The notes below the pieces were generated by a model. It ran no database searches. It was not told the DNA's origin and was given only the letters and a program-made list of their open reading frames with translations. Of a DNA stretch of 22,985 bases, positions 1 to 7,667 are shown one piece after another (positions within the stretch are counted from its first letter, which is position 1; every line of letters starts with the position of its first letter). Where the stretch lies: assembly GCA_945866245.1 (NCBI GenBank), contig CAMBGW010000007.1, forward strand, positions 1-22,985, in the 5' to 3' direction. The position numbers and the translations under genes are program-made. The DNA comes from Verrucomicrobia subdivision 6 bacterium. Its GTDB lineage: Bacteria; Verrucomicrobiota; Verrucomicrobiia; Methylacidiphilales; Verrucolacustridaceae.

Positions 1-36
1 AAGGAGGGGGCGGGCGAGGGTGGAGTAGAGTTTCAT
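1..36 (-). CDS. 5' end of a gene leaving the window, possibly dihydroorotate dehydrogenase
   Basis: An ATG on the minus strand overlaps the mnmE stop codon in an ATGA arrangement, the same coupling used by several other gene pairs in this window. Only twelve residues are visible, MKLYSTLARPLL. An N-terminus of this kind (short, with an aromatic residue, then Arg-Pro-Leu-Leu) resembles class 2, membrane-associated, quinone-linked dihydroorotate dehydrogenases (PyrD), which begin with a short amphipathic helix. Twelve residues cannot establish a family. The presence of a translated gene here is moderately likely from the overlap; the PyrD identity is only a suggestion. Confidence 0.4.
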   Translation of the reverse strand, partial: MKLYSTLARPLL

Positions 37-1358
37 TTGCCGATACAGAATTGGGAAAAAAGGCGGTCAAGGACATCTTCCGATGTACCAACTCCAAGGA
101 TGGACTCGAGGGACTGAAGGGCAAGTCGGAGATCGGAAGCGACAAGCTCGGGGGCGGTTTGATTTGAGAGTGAGGCGGAGGCGCAGGCGAGTGCCTCGGC
201 GGTTCTTCGTAGGGCGTCTTCGTGGCGGGAGTTGATGGCGATCTCATCCGCACCTGGTGTGGCGAGGTCGGCGGTGAGGTGTTGGGAAATCTTACTTCGT
301 AGAGAGTCCAATCCTGCTCCCGTCTGGGCGGAGACAGTGAGGCCTGAAGTCTTTTGCTTGGGGGGAAGATCCGCTTTCGTGAAGATAGGAAGAACTTTGG
401 CTCCAAGGGGAGGCCACTCTGCGGCACAGGGATCAGAAGATTGTGTGGAGTCGATAAGAGCTAGCACTAAGTCGGCTGTTTTCATGGCGGCTCTGGTTCG
501 CGCCATACCCTCTTGCTCTAAGGGGTCGGAGGAGGGGCGTAGACCAGCGGTATCAATTAAGCGGACGGAAAAGCCGGCGAGAAGAATCGACTCCTCGACC
601 GTATCCCTTGTGGTCCCTGGGATGGAGCTGACCAGAGCACGATCGAGACCGAGGAGAGCATTGAGGAGGCTCGATTTTCCGGCGTTTGGGGGGCCGGCAA
701 GGACAAGTCGGTATCCGGAGCGGAGTCGATGACCCAAGGGGGCGGTTTCAAGGAGTGAGGCCACCGATTTCAGAAGGTCTTTAATCTCGGAGCGAAATCC
801 ATCCCCGACTTCGGGTTGGATATCTTCGTCTGGAAAGTCAATCCACGCTTCAATTCGAGCCAGAAGTTGAAGCAACTTTTCTCGATCAGCCATTAGCCGT
901 TCGCTCAGTCCTCCGGCGAGTGCTCTTTGTCCGGCGAGCAGGGAGCGGTTGGAGCGAGCATGCAGAATATCGAGAACAGCTTCCGCTTTGGTTAAATCGA
1001 TCCGCCCGTGGAGAAAGGCACGCTCGGTGAATTCGCCTGGGCGTGCAGGGCGTCCGCCGAGGGAGTAGATGGAGTTGAGGATGCTTTCAATGATCAAGGG
1101 ATTGCCGTGGCAGGTAATTTCCACAAGATTTTCCCCAGTGTAAGATTTTGGATTAGGCCAAGTGGTGATGACGACTTCATCCAGAGTCTTTGTGTTCTGG
1201 CTTAGGCGGGTGGGAAGAGGATTCTTTGGGGTCAGGGTTGCGCCCGACAAGGTTTCGGCGATTGAGATGGCGAGGGGGCCGCTGATGCGGATCAGGGCAA
1301 GGGCTGAGACCCCCGGGGGGGTAGAGCAGGCGGCGATGGTATCTTTTTCAAAAGCCAC
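33..1358 (-). CDS. mnmE: tRNA uridine-5-carboxymethylaminomethyl modification GTPase MnmE
   Basis: With MnmG, MnmE installs the carboxymethylaminomethyl group at C5 of wobble uridine 34 in tRNAs that read split codon boxes, using a methylene-tetrahydrofolate-derived carbon and GTP. The N-terminal folate-binding domain (about 1-115) begins with KDTIAACSTPPG. It is followed by the helical domain with an inserted Ras-like G domain: P-loop GPPNAGKS (222-229), GTTRD (248-252), DTAG (269-272) and TKAD (327-330). The protein ends in FCIGK (437-441), whose cysteine is essential in the family. At 441 residues the length is normal. The start is a GTG; the frame stays open a little upstream (to a TAG at 1401-1403) but offers no better start codon, and no strong ribosome-binding site is visible. 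MnmG is not in the window. The stop overlaps the next gene on the same strand. Confidence 0.97.
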   Translation of the reverse strand: MAFEKDTIAACSTPPGVSALALIRISGPLAISIAETLSGATLTPKNPLPTRLSQNTKTLDEVVITTWPNPKSYTGENLVEITCHGNPLIIESILNSIYSLGGRPARPGEFTERAFLHGRIDLTKAEAVLDILHARSNRSLLAGQRALAGGLSERLMADREKLLQLLARIEAWIDFPDEDIQPEVGDGFRSEIKDLLKSVASLLETAPLGHRLRSGYRLVLAGPPNAGKSSLLNALLGLDRALVSSIPGTTRDTVEESILLAGFSVRLIDTAGLRPSSDPLEQEGMARTRAAMKTADLVLALIDSTQSSDPCAAEWPPLGAKVLPIFTKADLPPKQKTSGLTVSAQTGAGLDSLRSKISQHLTADLATPGADEIAINSRHEDALRRTAEALACASASLSNQTAPELVASDLRLALQSLESILGVGTSEDVLDRLFSQFCIGK

Positions 1359-1430
1359 AGGAATAACACAATGGCAAATGAGTGAGCCCTTGGGCGAGTC
1401 CTACTTATGGGGACGGACTTCGGGACAGAG

Positions 1431-1468
1431 GTAGGGTCAGGCCCTGGGACGGGGGTAGGGTCTGACCC
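1431..1468. repeat. Tandem pair of REP-like 14-mers (GTAGGGTCWGRCCC)
   Basis: The 159-base gap between mnmE and the dehydratase gene holds two copies of a 14-mer, GTAGGGTCAGGCCC (1431-1444) and GTAGGGTCTGACCC (1455-1468), matching at 12 of 14 positions and offset by 24 bases. Each copy is close to palindromic (GGGTC-GACCC in the second), so each could form a small hairpin. GGGTC/GACCC repeats of this style often accompany RAYT-type (REP-associated tyrosine) transposases; none is encoded in the window. A G-rich tract (about 1491-1505) follows, just before the dehydratase start. Whether this is a dispersed genomic repeat cannot be decided from one locus. Confidence 0.5.
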
Positions 1469-1517
1469 CTAGGCAGGAGGGCTGGTCTGCGGGGGGGTGG
1501 GGGGGTAAGAAAGAGGG

Positions 1518-2597
1518 ATGGAAAATATCGGTGAAACCATTCTGGTGACAGGTGGATGCGGCTTTATTGGCTCAAATTATGTCAGGCATCTTTTAGAAAC
1601 ATCCCCGCAGGTTCAAGTGGTGGTTTTGGATAAGCTGACCTATGCAGGGCATCGCCCCAATTTAGAGCAGGAGGAAAAGGGCGGAAAATGTGAGGTGGTT
1701 GTGGGAGATATCGCCGATGAGAAAACTGTGAAGGGGCTTTTTGCGAAACACCATTTTACTTCGGTGGTAAACTTTGCTGCCGAATCTCACGTCGATCGCT
1801 CGATTGATGAGCCGGCACCCTTCCTCCATACAAATGTTTCAGGAACGTTTACCTTGCTTGAGGCATCCCGGAAATATCTGGCTGAAACCAAGGCCAAGGG
1901 TGCAAAGGCTTTTCGTTTCATTCACCTCTCCACCGATGAGGTCCACGGCTCCTTGGAGCCATCCGATCCTCCTTTTCGGGAAAGCTCCACATTTGCGCCG
2001 AACAGTCCTTATGCGGCCTCGAAAGCGGCGGCCGACCATCTCTGCCGAGCCTATTTCCGAACTTATGGGCTGCCCACAATCGTGCTGAGGCCCTCGAATA
2101 ACTTTGGGCCGTATCAGTTTCCAGAGAAATTGATTCCCTTGGCGATCTTGCGAGCTTTGGCGCAGGAGAAAATTCCGGTGTATGGGGATGGGATGCAGGT
2201 AAGGGATTGGTTGTATGTGGAGGATACAGCACGCGCTGTGGAAGCGGCACGCCAGCGAGGCAAAGTGGGAGAGCCTTATCAAGTAGGTGCTGATATGGAG
2301 AAGGACAACCGGACCGTTCTTGAGGAAATCTGTGGTCTTTTAGATCAGCTACGACCCCGGGCCGGCAAGAGACCTTATCGGGATTTAATGGAGGCTGTGG
2401 CCGATCGCCCGGGTCATGACCGTCGCTACGCTACAGATGCCTCTAAATTCAGGAAGCACACCGGTTGGTCGGCCGCCACATCCTTTTCCGCCGGGCTTGA
2501 AAAATGTGTGCGCTGGTATTTGGAGAATTCAAAGTGGTGTGCAGCAGTTCAAGCCAAAGGTTATTTGGGGGAGCGATTAGGATTATCTGCCAAGTAG
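1518..2597 (+). CDS. rfbB: dTDP-glucose 4,6-dehydratase-type NAD-dependent sugar dehydratase
   Basis: This is an extended short-chain dehydrogenase/reductase that most likely converts dTDP-glucose to dTDP-4-keto-6-deoxyglucose, an entry step to rhamnose and other deoxysugars of cell-surface polysaccharide. The Rossmann glycine motif TGGCGFIGSN is at 11-20. The STDE segment (138-141) carries the Thr-Asp-Glu dehydration residues of RfbB, and the YxxxK pair is in SPYAASK (Y165, K169). The RPSNNFGPYQFPEKLIPL segment is characteristic of RfbB. At 359 residues it is full length. The ATG directly abuts an AAGAGGG tract, unusually close for a Shine-Dalgarno. The mutase gene follows after 12 bases. 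The other rhamnose genes (rfbA, rfbC, rfbD) are absent from the window, so a related nucleotide-sugar substrate is possible. Confidence 0.9.
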   Translation: MENIGETILVTGGCGFIGSNYVRHLLETSPQVQVVVLDKLTYAGHRPNLEQEEKGGKCEVVVGDIADEKTVKGLFAKHHFTSVVNFAAESHVDRSIDEPAPFLHTNVSGTFTLLEASRKYLAETKAKGAKAFRFIHLSTDEVHGSLEPSDPPFRESSTFAPNSPYAASKAAADHLCRAYFRTYGLPTIVLRPSNNFGPYQFPEKLIPLAILRALAQEKIPVYGDGMQVRDWLYVEDTARAVEAARQRGKVGEPYQVGADMEKDNRTVLEEICGLLDQLRPRAGKRPYRDLMEAVADRPGHDRRYATDASKFRKHTGWSAATSFSAGLEKCVRWYLENSKWCAAVQAKGYLGERLGLSAK

Positions 2598-2609
2598 GAG
2601 TTATTTTCT

Positions 2610-3719
2610 GTGGCCGAGCAGTATGACTATCTAATCGTTGGGGCGGGTTTTGCTGGAAGTGTTTTAGCAGAGCGACTGGCTGAAGACTCAGGAAAGAAGT
2701 GTCTGGTTGTCGACCGAAGAGGGCATATTGCTGGCAACGCCTATGATGAGGTGGACCAAGCAGGTATCCTGATTCACAAATATGGACCGCACTACTTTCG
2801 TACGAACTCGAATAAGGTTGTCGATTACCTGAGTCGCTTCACAGAATGGCACCAAGTTTCTTATCAAGTTCTTGTGTGGACGGATGGGAAATATTGGCAG
2901 TTTCCGATTAACCTCAACACGTTTGAGCAGTATCTGGGCCGGCCTTCCACGACAGAAGAGATGGAGGCAACGTTAGCCAAGTGGAGGGAGCCGATTTCGA
3001 ATCCGAAAAACTCAGAAGAGATGGTGTTATCCCAAGTCGGAAGAAAGTTCTATGAGATGTTCTTCAAAAACTATACCCGCAAACAGTGGAAGAGGGATCC
3101 CAGCCAGCTCGACGCATCGGTTTGCGGCCGAATCCCGGTGCGCACGAATCGAGATAATCGTTTTGTGACCGATACTTTTCAGGCTCTTCCCCAGGGCGGT
3201 TATACAGCGATGTTTAAAAAGATTCTGAATCACCCCAAGATTACGGTGAAGCTGAACCACGACTATCGGCAGCTAGGGCAAGACGTTACCTATGGACATA
3301 TGATTTATACTGGGATGATTGATGAATACTTTAACTTTTCGGAGGGCAGGCTCCCGTATCGCTCGATGCGATTTGAGCCAGAAACATTGCCGGTGGAGTA
3401 TTTTCAGCCCGCGATGCAGGTCAATTACCCAAACGATCATGAGTACACGAGAGTGGTAGAGATTAAGCATGCCACAGGTCAAAAAGCGCCCGTGACCACA
3501 ATCGTCCGAGAGTATCCGGAAGATTTCGGCCCTGGTAAGGAAGCGTACTATCCGGTGCCTGCTCCCGATTCGAAGGCACTCTACGATAAGTACGCCACAA
3601 AGGCGCAGGGTGAGAAAGGGGTAACCTTTGTGGGAAGGTTAGCGACCTATCGTTATTACAATATGGATCAGGTGGTCGCGATGGCTCTGACGGAGTACGA
3701 GAAACTTAAAGCTCGATAG
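2610..3719 (+). CDS. glf: UDP-galactopyranose mutase
   Basis: This flavoenzyme interconverts UDP-galactopyranose and UDP-galactofuranose, supplying galactofuranose for surface glycans; it acts in the cytoplasm with reduced FAD. The FAD-binding motif IVGAGFAGS lies at about 9-17. It is followed by segments typical of Glf: YGPHYFRTNS, RKQWKRDP, LPVEYFQPAMQVNYPND, and the C-terminal FVGRLATYRYYNMDQVVAMAL, which closes the flavin site. At 369 residues it has the usual bacterial length. The start is GTG, 12 bases after the dehydratase stop, and gives the expected short tail before the dinucleotide-binding strand. The two genes are very likely co-transcribed as a fragment of a polysaccharide pathway; no glycosyltransferase lies beside them here. 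Confidence 0.95.
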   Translation: MAEQYDYLIVGAGFAGSVLAERLAEDSGKKCLVVDRRGHIAGNAYDEVDQAGILIHKYGPHYFRTNSNKVVDYLSRFTEWHQVSYQVLVWTDGKYWQFPINLNTFEQYLGRPSTTEEMEATLAKWREPISNPKNSEEMVLSQVGRKFYEMFFKNYTRKQWKRDPSQLDASVCGRIPVRTNRDNRFVTDTFQALPQGGYTAMFKKILNHPKITVKLNHDYRQLGQDVTYGHMIYTGMIDEYFNFSEGRLPYRSMRFEPETLPVEYFQPAMQVNYPNDHEYTRVVEIKHATGQKAPVTTIVREYPEDFGPGKEAYYPVPAPDSKALYDKYATKAQGEKGVTFVGRLATYRYYNMDQVVAMALTEYEKLKAR

Positions 3720-3761
3720 GTCACGTTAGCAAAAAGTGGCCTAACCGTTCTGTGGGTCGAA

Positions 3762-4562
3762 TTATCGCAGGCCGGCCCCTTGATACCCGACTGGATCGAA
3801 CTCCACAGAAGAAAAGCCGGCAGCGGTTAAGGCGGGTGTAAGTTTAGCTTGGATCGATGGCTCGCTCAGGCGGGTGGTTTCCTCAGGGGACACCTGAACG
3901 AAGGCTTTTTCTCCAAGATGGCGGACTCGGACGATTCTAAAGCCGTGGCTGCGAACCAGCTCTTCCGCTTTTTCAATCGATGCGAGCCGTTGGGGTGTGA
4001 CAGCGAGTCCAGGTGCTAGACGGGAGGATAGGCAAGGGGAGGCAGGTTTTTCGGCAACTGATAAGCCAGCCTCTTTGGCTAGGGTGCGAACCTCCGCCTT
4101 GGTCAGACCGGCTTCTCGAAGGGGGGCGGCCACTCTGAACTGTTGTGCGGCGGATTGGCCAGGGCGGATTTCTTGCGAGTCATCGTAATTTTCCCCGTAC
4201 GCCAAGACGGCTACTTTGCGGCTTAAGGCTAAGGCCTCCATTTTCTGAAAAAGTTCAGACCGACAAAAAAAGCAACGATTGGGTGGATTCGAGGCGTAGG
4301 AGGGATCCTGAAGCTCTTGAGTCGAGAGGACCTGAATCGGTAGGCCGTGTTTTTGCGCGAAGTGAAGTGCGGCTTGGTGCTCGGAGCGGGGAAGGCTTGC
4401 GGAGTCACCCAAAATACCGGTGACCTTGGATCCGAGGATTTGGTGGGCGGTCCAAAGAAGAAAAGCCGAGTCCACTCCCCCTGAGTAGGCTACGAAGGCA
4501 GAGGGCCAAGTTTGGATTAGCTCCTCCAACCGCTTCTTTTTCGCCGTGAGATCGTTCCTCAT
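3762..4562 (-). CDS. larE: LarE-type ATP-dependent sacrificial sulfur transferase
   Basis: LarE is an adenine-nucleotide alpha-hydrolase-fold (PP-loop) enzyme. It adenylates the carboxylate of a pyridinium substrate and donates sulfur in making the nickel-pincer cofactor of lactate racemase and related LarA-type epimerases. The PP-loop SGGVDS is at 27-32. The family block NRCFFCRSELF (C97, C100) follows, then AYGENYDD, and KPASPCLSSR, whose cysteine (C177) aligns with the sulfur-donating cysteine of characterised LarE. Length 266 is normal. It is a single gene: larA, larB and larC are not in the window. It is convergent with glf, with only 42 bases between, and divergent from pdxH. It could serve a LarA-like racemase elsewhere or a different sulfuration reaction. 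Confidence 0.9.
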   Translation of the reverse strand: MRNDLTAKKKRLEELIQTWPSAFVAYSGGVDSAFLLWTAHQILGSKVTGILGDSASLPRSEHQAALHFAQKHGLPIQVLSTQELQDPSYASNPPNRCFFCRSELFQKMEALALSRKVAVLAYGENYDDSQEIRPGQSAAQQFRVAAPLREAGLTKAEVRTLAKEAGLSVAEKPASPCLSSRLAPGLAVTPQRLASIEKAEELVRSHGFRIVRVRHLGEKAFVQVSPEETTRLSEPSIQAKLTPALTAAGFSSVEFDPVGYQGAGLR

Positions 4563-4631
4563 GCCAAGTAAACAGCTTATGGCTTGGGTGGCTTCAGGGG
4601 GAGTTTTTTACAACATTTTAACTTTCTGATG

Positions 4632-4639
4632 AAAGGAGG
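4632..4639 (+). promoter_or_regulatory. Strong Shine-Dalgarno (AAAGGAGG) unusually far upstream of pdxH
   Basis: A near-perfect Shine-Dalgarno lies in the divergent gap between larE and pdxH, but the only usable pdxH start (GTG at 4675) is 35 bases further on. The pdxH frame is closed just upstream by a TAG at 4663-4665. A TTG at 4644 sits four bases after the motif and opens a 12-codon frame ending in TGA at 4680-4682, six bases after the first base of the pdxH start. An ATG at 4640 opens a 30-codon frame that runs into pdxH. A short coupled leader peptide is possible; the motif may also be chance. Confidence 0.3.
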
Positions 4640-4674
4640 ATGATTGGTAGTTCGAGCCGTGATAGAGTGCTGGA

Positions 4675-5319
4675 GTGTCTGAAAAACTTAATGTTGCTGA
4701 CCTGCGAAAGAGCTACGAAAAAGCGGAGCTAAGTGAAACCGCTTCCAGTGCGGATCCCTCCGAACTCTTCGATCGTTGGCTGAAAGAGGCGATCCAAGCC
4801 GAACTTCCTGAGCCGACCGCCATGACCTTAGCTACCGTCTCCAAGGACAATCGTCCAAGCACAAGGCCAGTTCTGGTCAAAGGGTACGATGAGCGGGGAT
4901 TGGTTTGGTACTCCAATTATGAAAGTCGTAAGGGAATCGAGTTAGCCTCGAACCCGTGGGCATCTCTGCAATTTCATTGGGTGGAGCTGGAGAGGGTGGT
5001 TCGGCTTGAGGGAAGAGTTGAAAAGGTAAGCGCGCAAGAAAGTGACAGCTATTTTCACAGTCGTCCTTTGGATCATCGGATCGGAGCGTGGGCCTCTCCC
5101 CAGAGCCAAGTGATCTCAAGTCGCTCCGTTATCGAAAAAGCAGCATTAAAATATACTGCTGAATATCCGAAAGATCCGCCTCGTCCGGGTCATTGGGGAG
5201 GATATCGGCTGAAACCGGAGATGTGGGAGTTCTGGCAGGGAAGGAAAAGCCGTTTGCATGATCGCCTACGGTATCGACTGAATGGCAAAAGCTGGGAGCG
5301 AGTCAGGCTGGCCCCTTAA
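4675..5319 (+). CDS. pdxH: Pyridoxamine/pyridoxine 5'-phosphate oxidase
   Basis: PdxH is an FMN-dependent oxidase that makes pyridoxal 5'-phosphate from pyridoxine- or pyridoxamine-phosphate with O2, the last step of de novo and salvage PLP supply. Diagnostic segments are EPTAMTLATVS, then RPVLVK (64-69) and YESRKG (82-87) for FMN phosphate. HWVELERVVRLEG follows, then RPGHWGGYRLKPEMWEFWQG (170-189). The C-terminal signature is RLHDR (193-197) and RLAP (211-214), where the Arg and His contact the substrate phosphate and ring. At 214 residues it is complete. The start is GTG and is fixed by an in-frame stop 10 bases upstream. It stands alone on its strand, between larE (divergent) and the symporter (convergent, 18 bases apart). 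Confidence 0.96.
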   Translation: MSEKLNVADLRKSYEKAELSETASSADPSELFDRWLKEAIQAELPEPTAMTLATVSKDNRPSTRPVLVKGYDERGLVWYSNYESRKGIELASNPWASLQFHWVELERVVRLEGRVEKVSAQESDSYFHSRPLDHRIGAWASPQSQVISSRSVIEKAALKYTAEYPKDPPRPGHWGGYRLKPEMWEFWQGRKSRLHDRLRYRLNGKSWERVRLAP

Positions 5320-5337
5320 CCTCTTTTGGGCACTGGT

Positions 5338-6927
5338 CTAATTGCTGCGTTGGGTTGAGCGAAAGAGTAGAGCAACAAAAAAGGTTACGAGGGTTCCAAA
5401 GGTAATCCGCCAAGGAAAGGCGATGAGCGGTAGCCAATCGGGTCGGGGTAAGGGTGGTTGGCCCACTAGCTTCAAAAGATCGGACGGAAGGCCAGAGAGA
5501 ATCGCCACAGCAAGGAATCCACACCCCATGGCGATCAGATTTCCGCGATCGGATCCTCGTGTTTTTGTCAGAGCTCCCAAAAGGAAGATTCCCAGCAGTG
5601 AGCCGTAGGTGTAGCCGAAAATCCCCAGGACGATGGGTAGAATTCGTGAGGATGGGTTGGAAATGACAACCCAAGCGGTTGCCCCCCCGATCAGCACCAG
5701 AATCAGGGAAAAGGAAACTGTGGCCCAGCGAGCTGCCTTCAGGGAGTTAGGTGCTTGAAGGCGAGGGGCCAAAAAAGGTTCGTACCAGTCGCGAACCCAG
5801 GAAGTAGCCAGAGCGTTGAGGGCGGTACTTAATGACCCCATAGTTGTGGCAAAGATTCCTGCGATGAGTAAGCCCCGAACCCCTGCCGGAAGCTCTTGCA
5901 GAATATAGAAAGCGAAAATATGCGCATTGCGTTCAGGCAGGTGGGGATTTGGAAAATATTGGTAGTGAACCCAAAGCAAGATGCCGATGGTGAGAAAAGC
6001 CATGACAATGGGAATGTCGGCTAATCCTGAGAGAACAAGTGCCAAGCGACTTCGAGCAGGATTCTTGGCGGTGAGCATTCGCTGCACCATATCTTGATCT
6101 GTTCCGTGGGTGGCCATGGTAACGAACGTTGCAGCAAAAAATGCGGTCCAGAGGGTATATTCACTTTCAAGAATTCCTTTGATTTGCTGGATGAGGTTGC
6201 CTTGGTACGCAGGCCCAAAGCTCCAAAGGGAGAGATCACCGGGTTGGTTCAGTTTGGTCTGAAATCCATTCCAGCCGTCTGGAATGGAGTGGGCGAGGTG
6301 CCAAAGAACAAATCCCAGTCCAGTGAACATGACAAGGGATTGAATGAGGTCGGTCCAGACGACCGCCTTAATTCCTCCGAGGGATGTGTAGACGGAGGTG
6401 AGGGCAACGAGAATCAGGAGGGAGCCGAAAGTAATGAGCAGCTCCTGGGACTGAGTGGGGCGTGAGCCGGTGATCATCTCAAAAGCGAGAACTAGTATGA
6501 TTGCGGCCACATACAACCGAGTCCCGCTGGCAAGAGCCCGGGTGATTAAAAAGATCGCGCTGGCGGCTTGGCGGGTAGTGGCGCCAAAACGAATTTCTAG
6601 AAATTCATAAATCGAAACTACGCGATAGGCATAGTAGGGCTTAATAAATATCCAGCTCACGAAGATCCGGGCAAGAATGGTGCCGATGGCCAATTGGGCG
6701 TAGGTAAAGTTGCGTAGTTCGTAACCCTCGCCAGGGGCCCCAAGAAAGGTGGCAGCGCTGATCTCGGCTGCGAGAATCGATGCGAGGACAGCCCACCAAG
6801 GGATGGACCGGCCTCCTAAGGCGTACTCCTGTAGGGTAGATTGGTTTCGGGATGAGTAGAGGCCGATGGCAATAATGACGACAAAGTAGGCAACCACGAT
6901 GAGGGTATCAAAAAAGAGGGGGTTCAT
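5338..6927 (-). CDS. Sodium:solute symporter (SSS family)
   Basis: This 529-residue polytopic inner-membrane protein has about thirteen hydrophobic helices, the usual architecture of the SSS (SLC5-like) family, which couples Na+ entry to uptake of sugars, amino acids, carboxylates or similar solutes. After the first helix comes the characteristic loop YALGGRSIPWWAVLASILA, followed by AAEISAATFLGAPGEGY, matching the family's Na+-binding region of helix 2. The segment IKAVVWTDLIQSLVMF is also typical. The substrate cannot be read from sequence. Its ATG overlaps the stop of the L,D-transpeptidase gene by four bases (ATGA), making it the last gene of a four-gene operon. That context suggests a link with the envelope, for example uptake of a wall-derived sugar, but this is inference. 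Confidence 0.92.
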   Translation of the reverse strand: MNPLFFDTLIVVAYFVVIIAIGLYSSRNQSTLQEYALGGRSIPWWAVLASILAAEISAATFLGAPGEGYELRNFTYAQLAIGTILARIFVSWIFIKPYYAYRVVSIYEFLEIRFGATTRQAASAIFLITRALASGTRLYVAAIILVLAFEMITGSRPTQSQELLITFGSLLILVALTSVYTSLGGIKAVVWTDLIQSLVMFTGLGFVLWHLAHSIPDGWNGFQTKLNQPGDLSLWSFGPAYQGNLIQQIKGILESEYTLWTAFFAATFVTMATHGTDQDMVQRMLTAKNPARSRLALVLSGLADIPIVMAFLTIGILLWVHYQYFPNPHLPERNAHIFAFYILQELPAGVRGLLIAGIFATTMGSLSTALNALATSWVRDWYEPFLAPRLQAPNSLKAARWATVSFSLILVLIGGATAWVVISNPSSRILPIVLGIFGYTYGSLLGIFLLGALTKTRGSDRGNLIAMGCGFLAVAILSGLPSDLLKLVGQPPLPRPDWLPLIAFPWRITFGTLVTFFVALLFRSTQRSN

Positions 6928-7667
6928 GGCTTGATCATCGGGAGTCCCCAGGCGGGCTGAAAACGAGTGTACTCATTTTCAGGTAGAAGGACATAAACGG
7001 GTTGATCGGCTGGATTCACATTTTGCAGAAGTCGCCGCAAATCGGACTCTTCCATCGAAGTGCAGCCGGTCGTCACGGAAAGAGGGCCGCGGCAGAGGTG
7101 AAAAAATATTGCGCTGCCCGCGCCAGGGAGGACATGGGGAGGGGCATTGTGACGGATAAATAATTTGAGGGCGTGGGCAGGATCAGACTGTCGCATGAGG
7201 TGGTAGAGTTCTCCTGAAGGGAAAGGTTGGTGAGGGGACAAAATGAGATGCCGATTGTAAAGGGGGGAGGACGGATCTTCGACCCACAGATCGCGGTCGG
7301 TGACTTGCCGGTATCGCCAGTTCGGAAGATCTGCTTGGGTGTCGTATCCATATAAGATCGAACCTAGATGGAAGAGCCCGGCTGGAGATTTTTTGTCACC
7401 TTCCTTCTTTTGGATTCCCGGTTGGTTAGGATGAAGGCCGCGCCCCCAGGCTAGACCTCGACGTCCCAAATGAACCTTGATGGGGATTCCAGTGGATATC
7501 CACGAGGAGGAGGAGTTTTTTCTGCGATAGAGCTGGAGTTCGGAACTTTGCGAATCCCATGAATCCGGTTGGGCAACTAAAAGGGCCCGGCAGGAGGAGG
7601 GTATTGGTTGGGGTGAGGCAAGGAGGGGGGTTTGCAGGAGAGCGAAAAAGAGGAGAAGGCGAGGCAT
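6924..7667 (-). CDS. Secreted L,D-transpeptidase catalytic-domain protein (YkuD fold)
   Basis: Proteins of this fold cross-link peptidoglycan or attach proteins to it through an active-site cysteine outside the inner membrane. The frame is open for 53 codons upstream, but I place the start at the ATG at 7667, which gives a clean signal peptide (MPRLLLFFALLQTPLLA, about 1-17). This ATG overlaps the preceding gene's stop as TGATG. The 247-residue protein shows GRRGLAWGRG, then KKEGDKKSPAGLFHLG (about 87-102), the substrate-loop signature of the COG3786-like branch. The catalytic segment has H190 and C202 in SVTTGCTSM. This differs from the commoner S-x-G-C-I/V-R form, lacking the arginine after the cysteine, as is usual in this branch. 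Its partner genes are a rhomboid-like protein and a symporter. Confidence 0.85.
   Translation of the reverse strand: MPRLLLFFALLQTPLLASPQPIPSSCRALLVAQPDSWDSQSSELQLYRRKNSSSSWISTGIPIKVHLGRRGLAWGRGLHPNQPGIQKKEGDKKSPAGLFHLGSILYGYDTQADLPNWRYRQVTDRDLWVEDPSSPLYNRHLILSPHQPFPSGELYHLMRQSDPAHALKLFIRHNAPPHVLPGAGSAIFFHLCRGPLSVTTGCTSMEESDLRRLLQNVNPADQPVYVLLPENEYTRFQPAWGLPMIKP

Noticed and set aside
1839..2282. A 147-codon frame antisense to the dehydratase gene
   Set aside because: No family resemblance and complete overlap with a confident gene.
3725..3745. GTTAG/CTAAC inverted repeat between convergent glf and larE, considered as a terminator
   Set aside because: Only five base pairs with an 11-base loop, A/T-rich and with no following T-tract on either strand.
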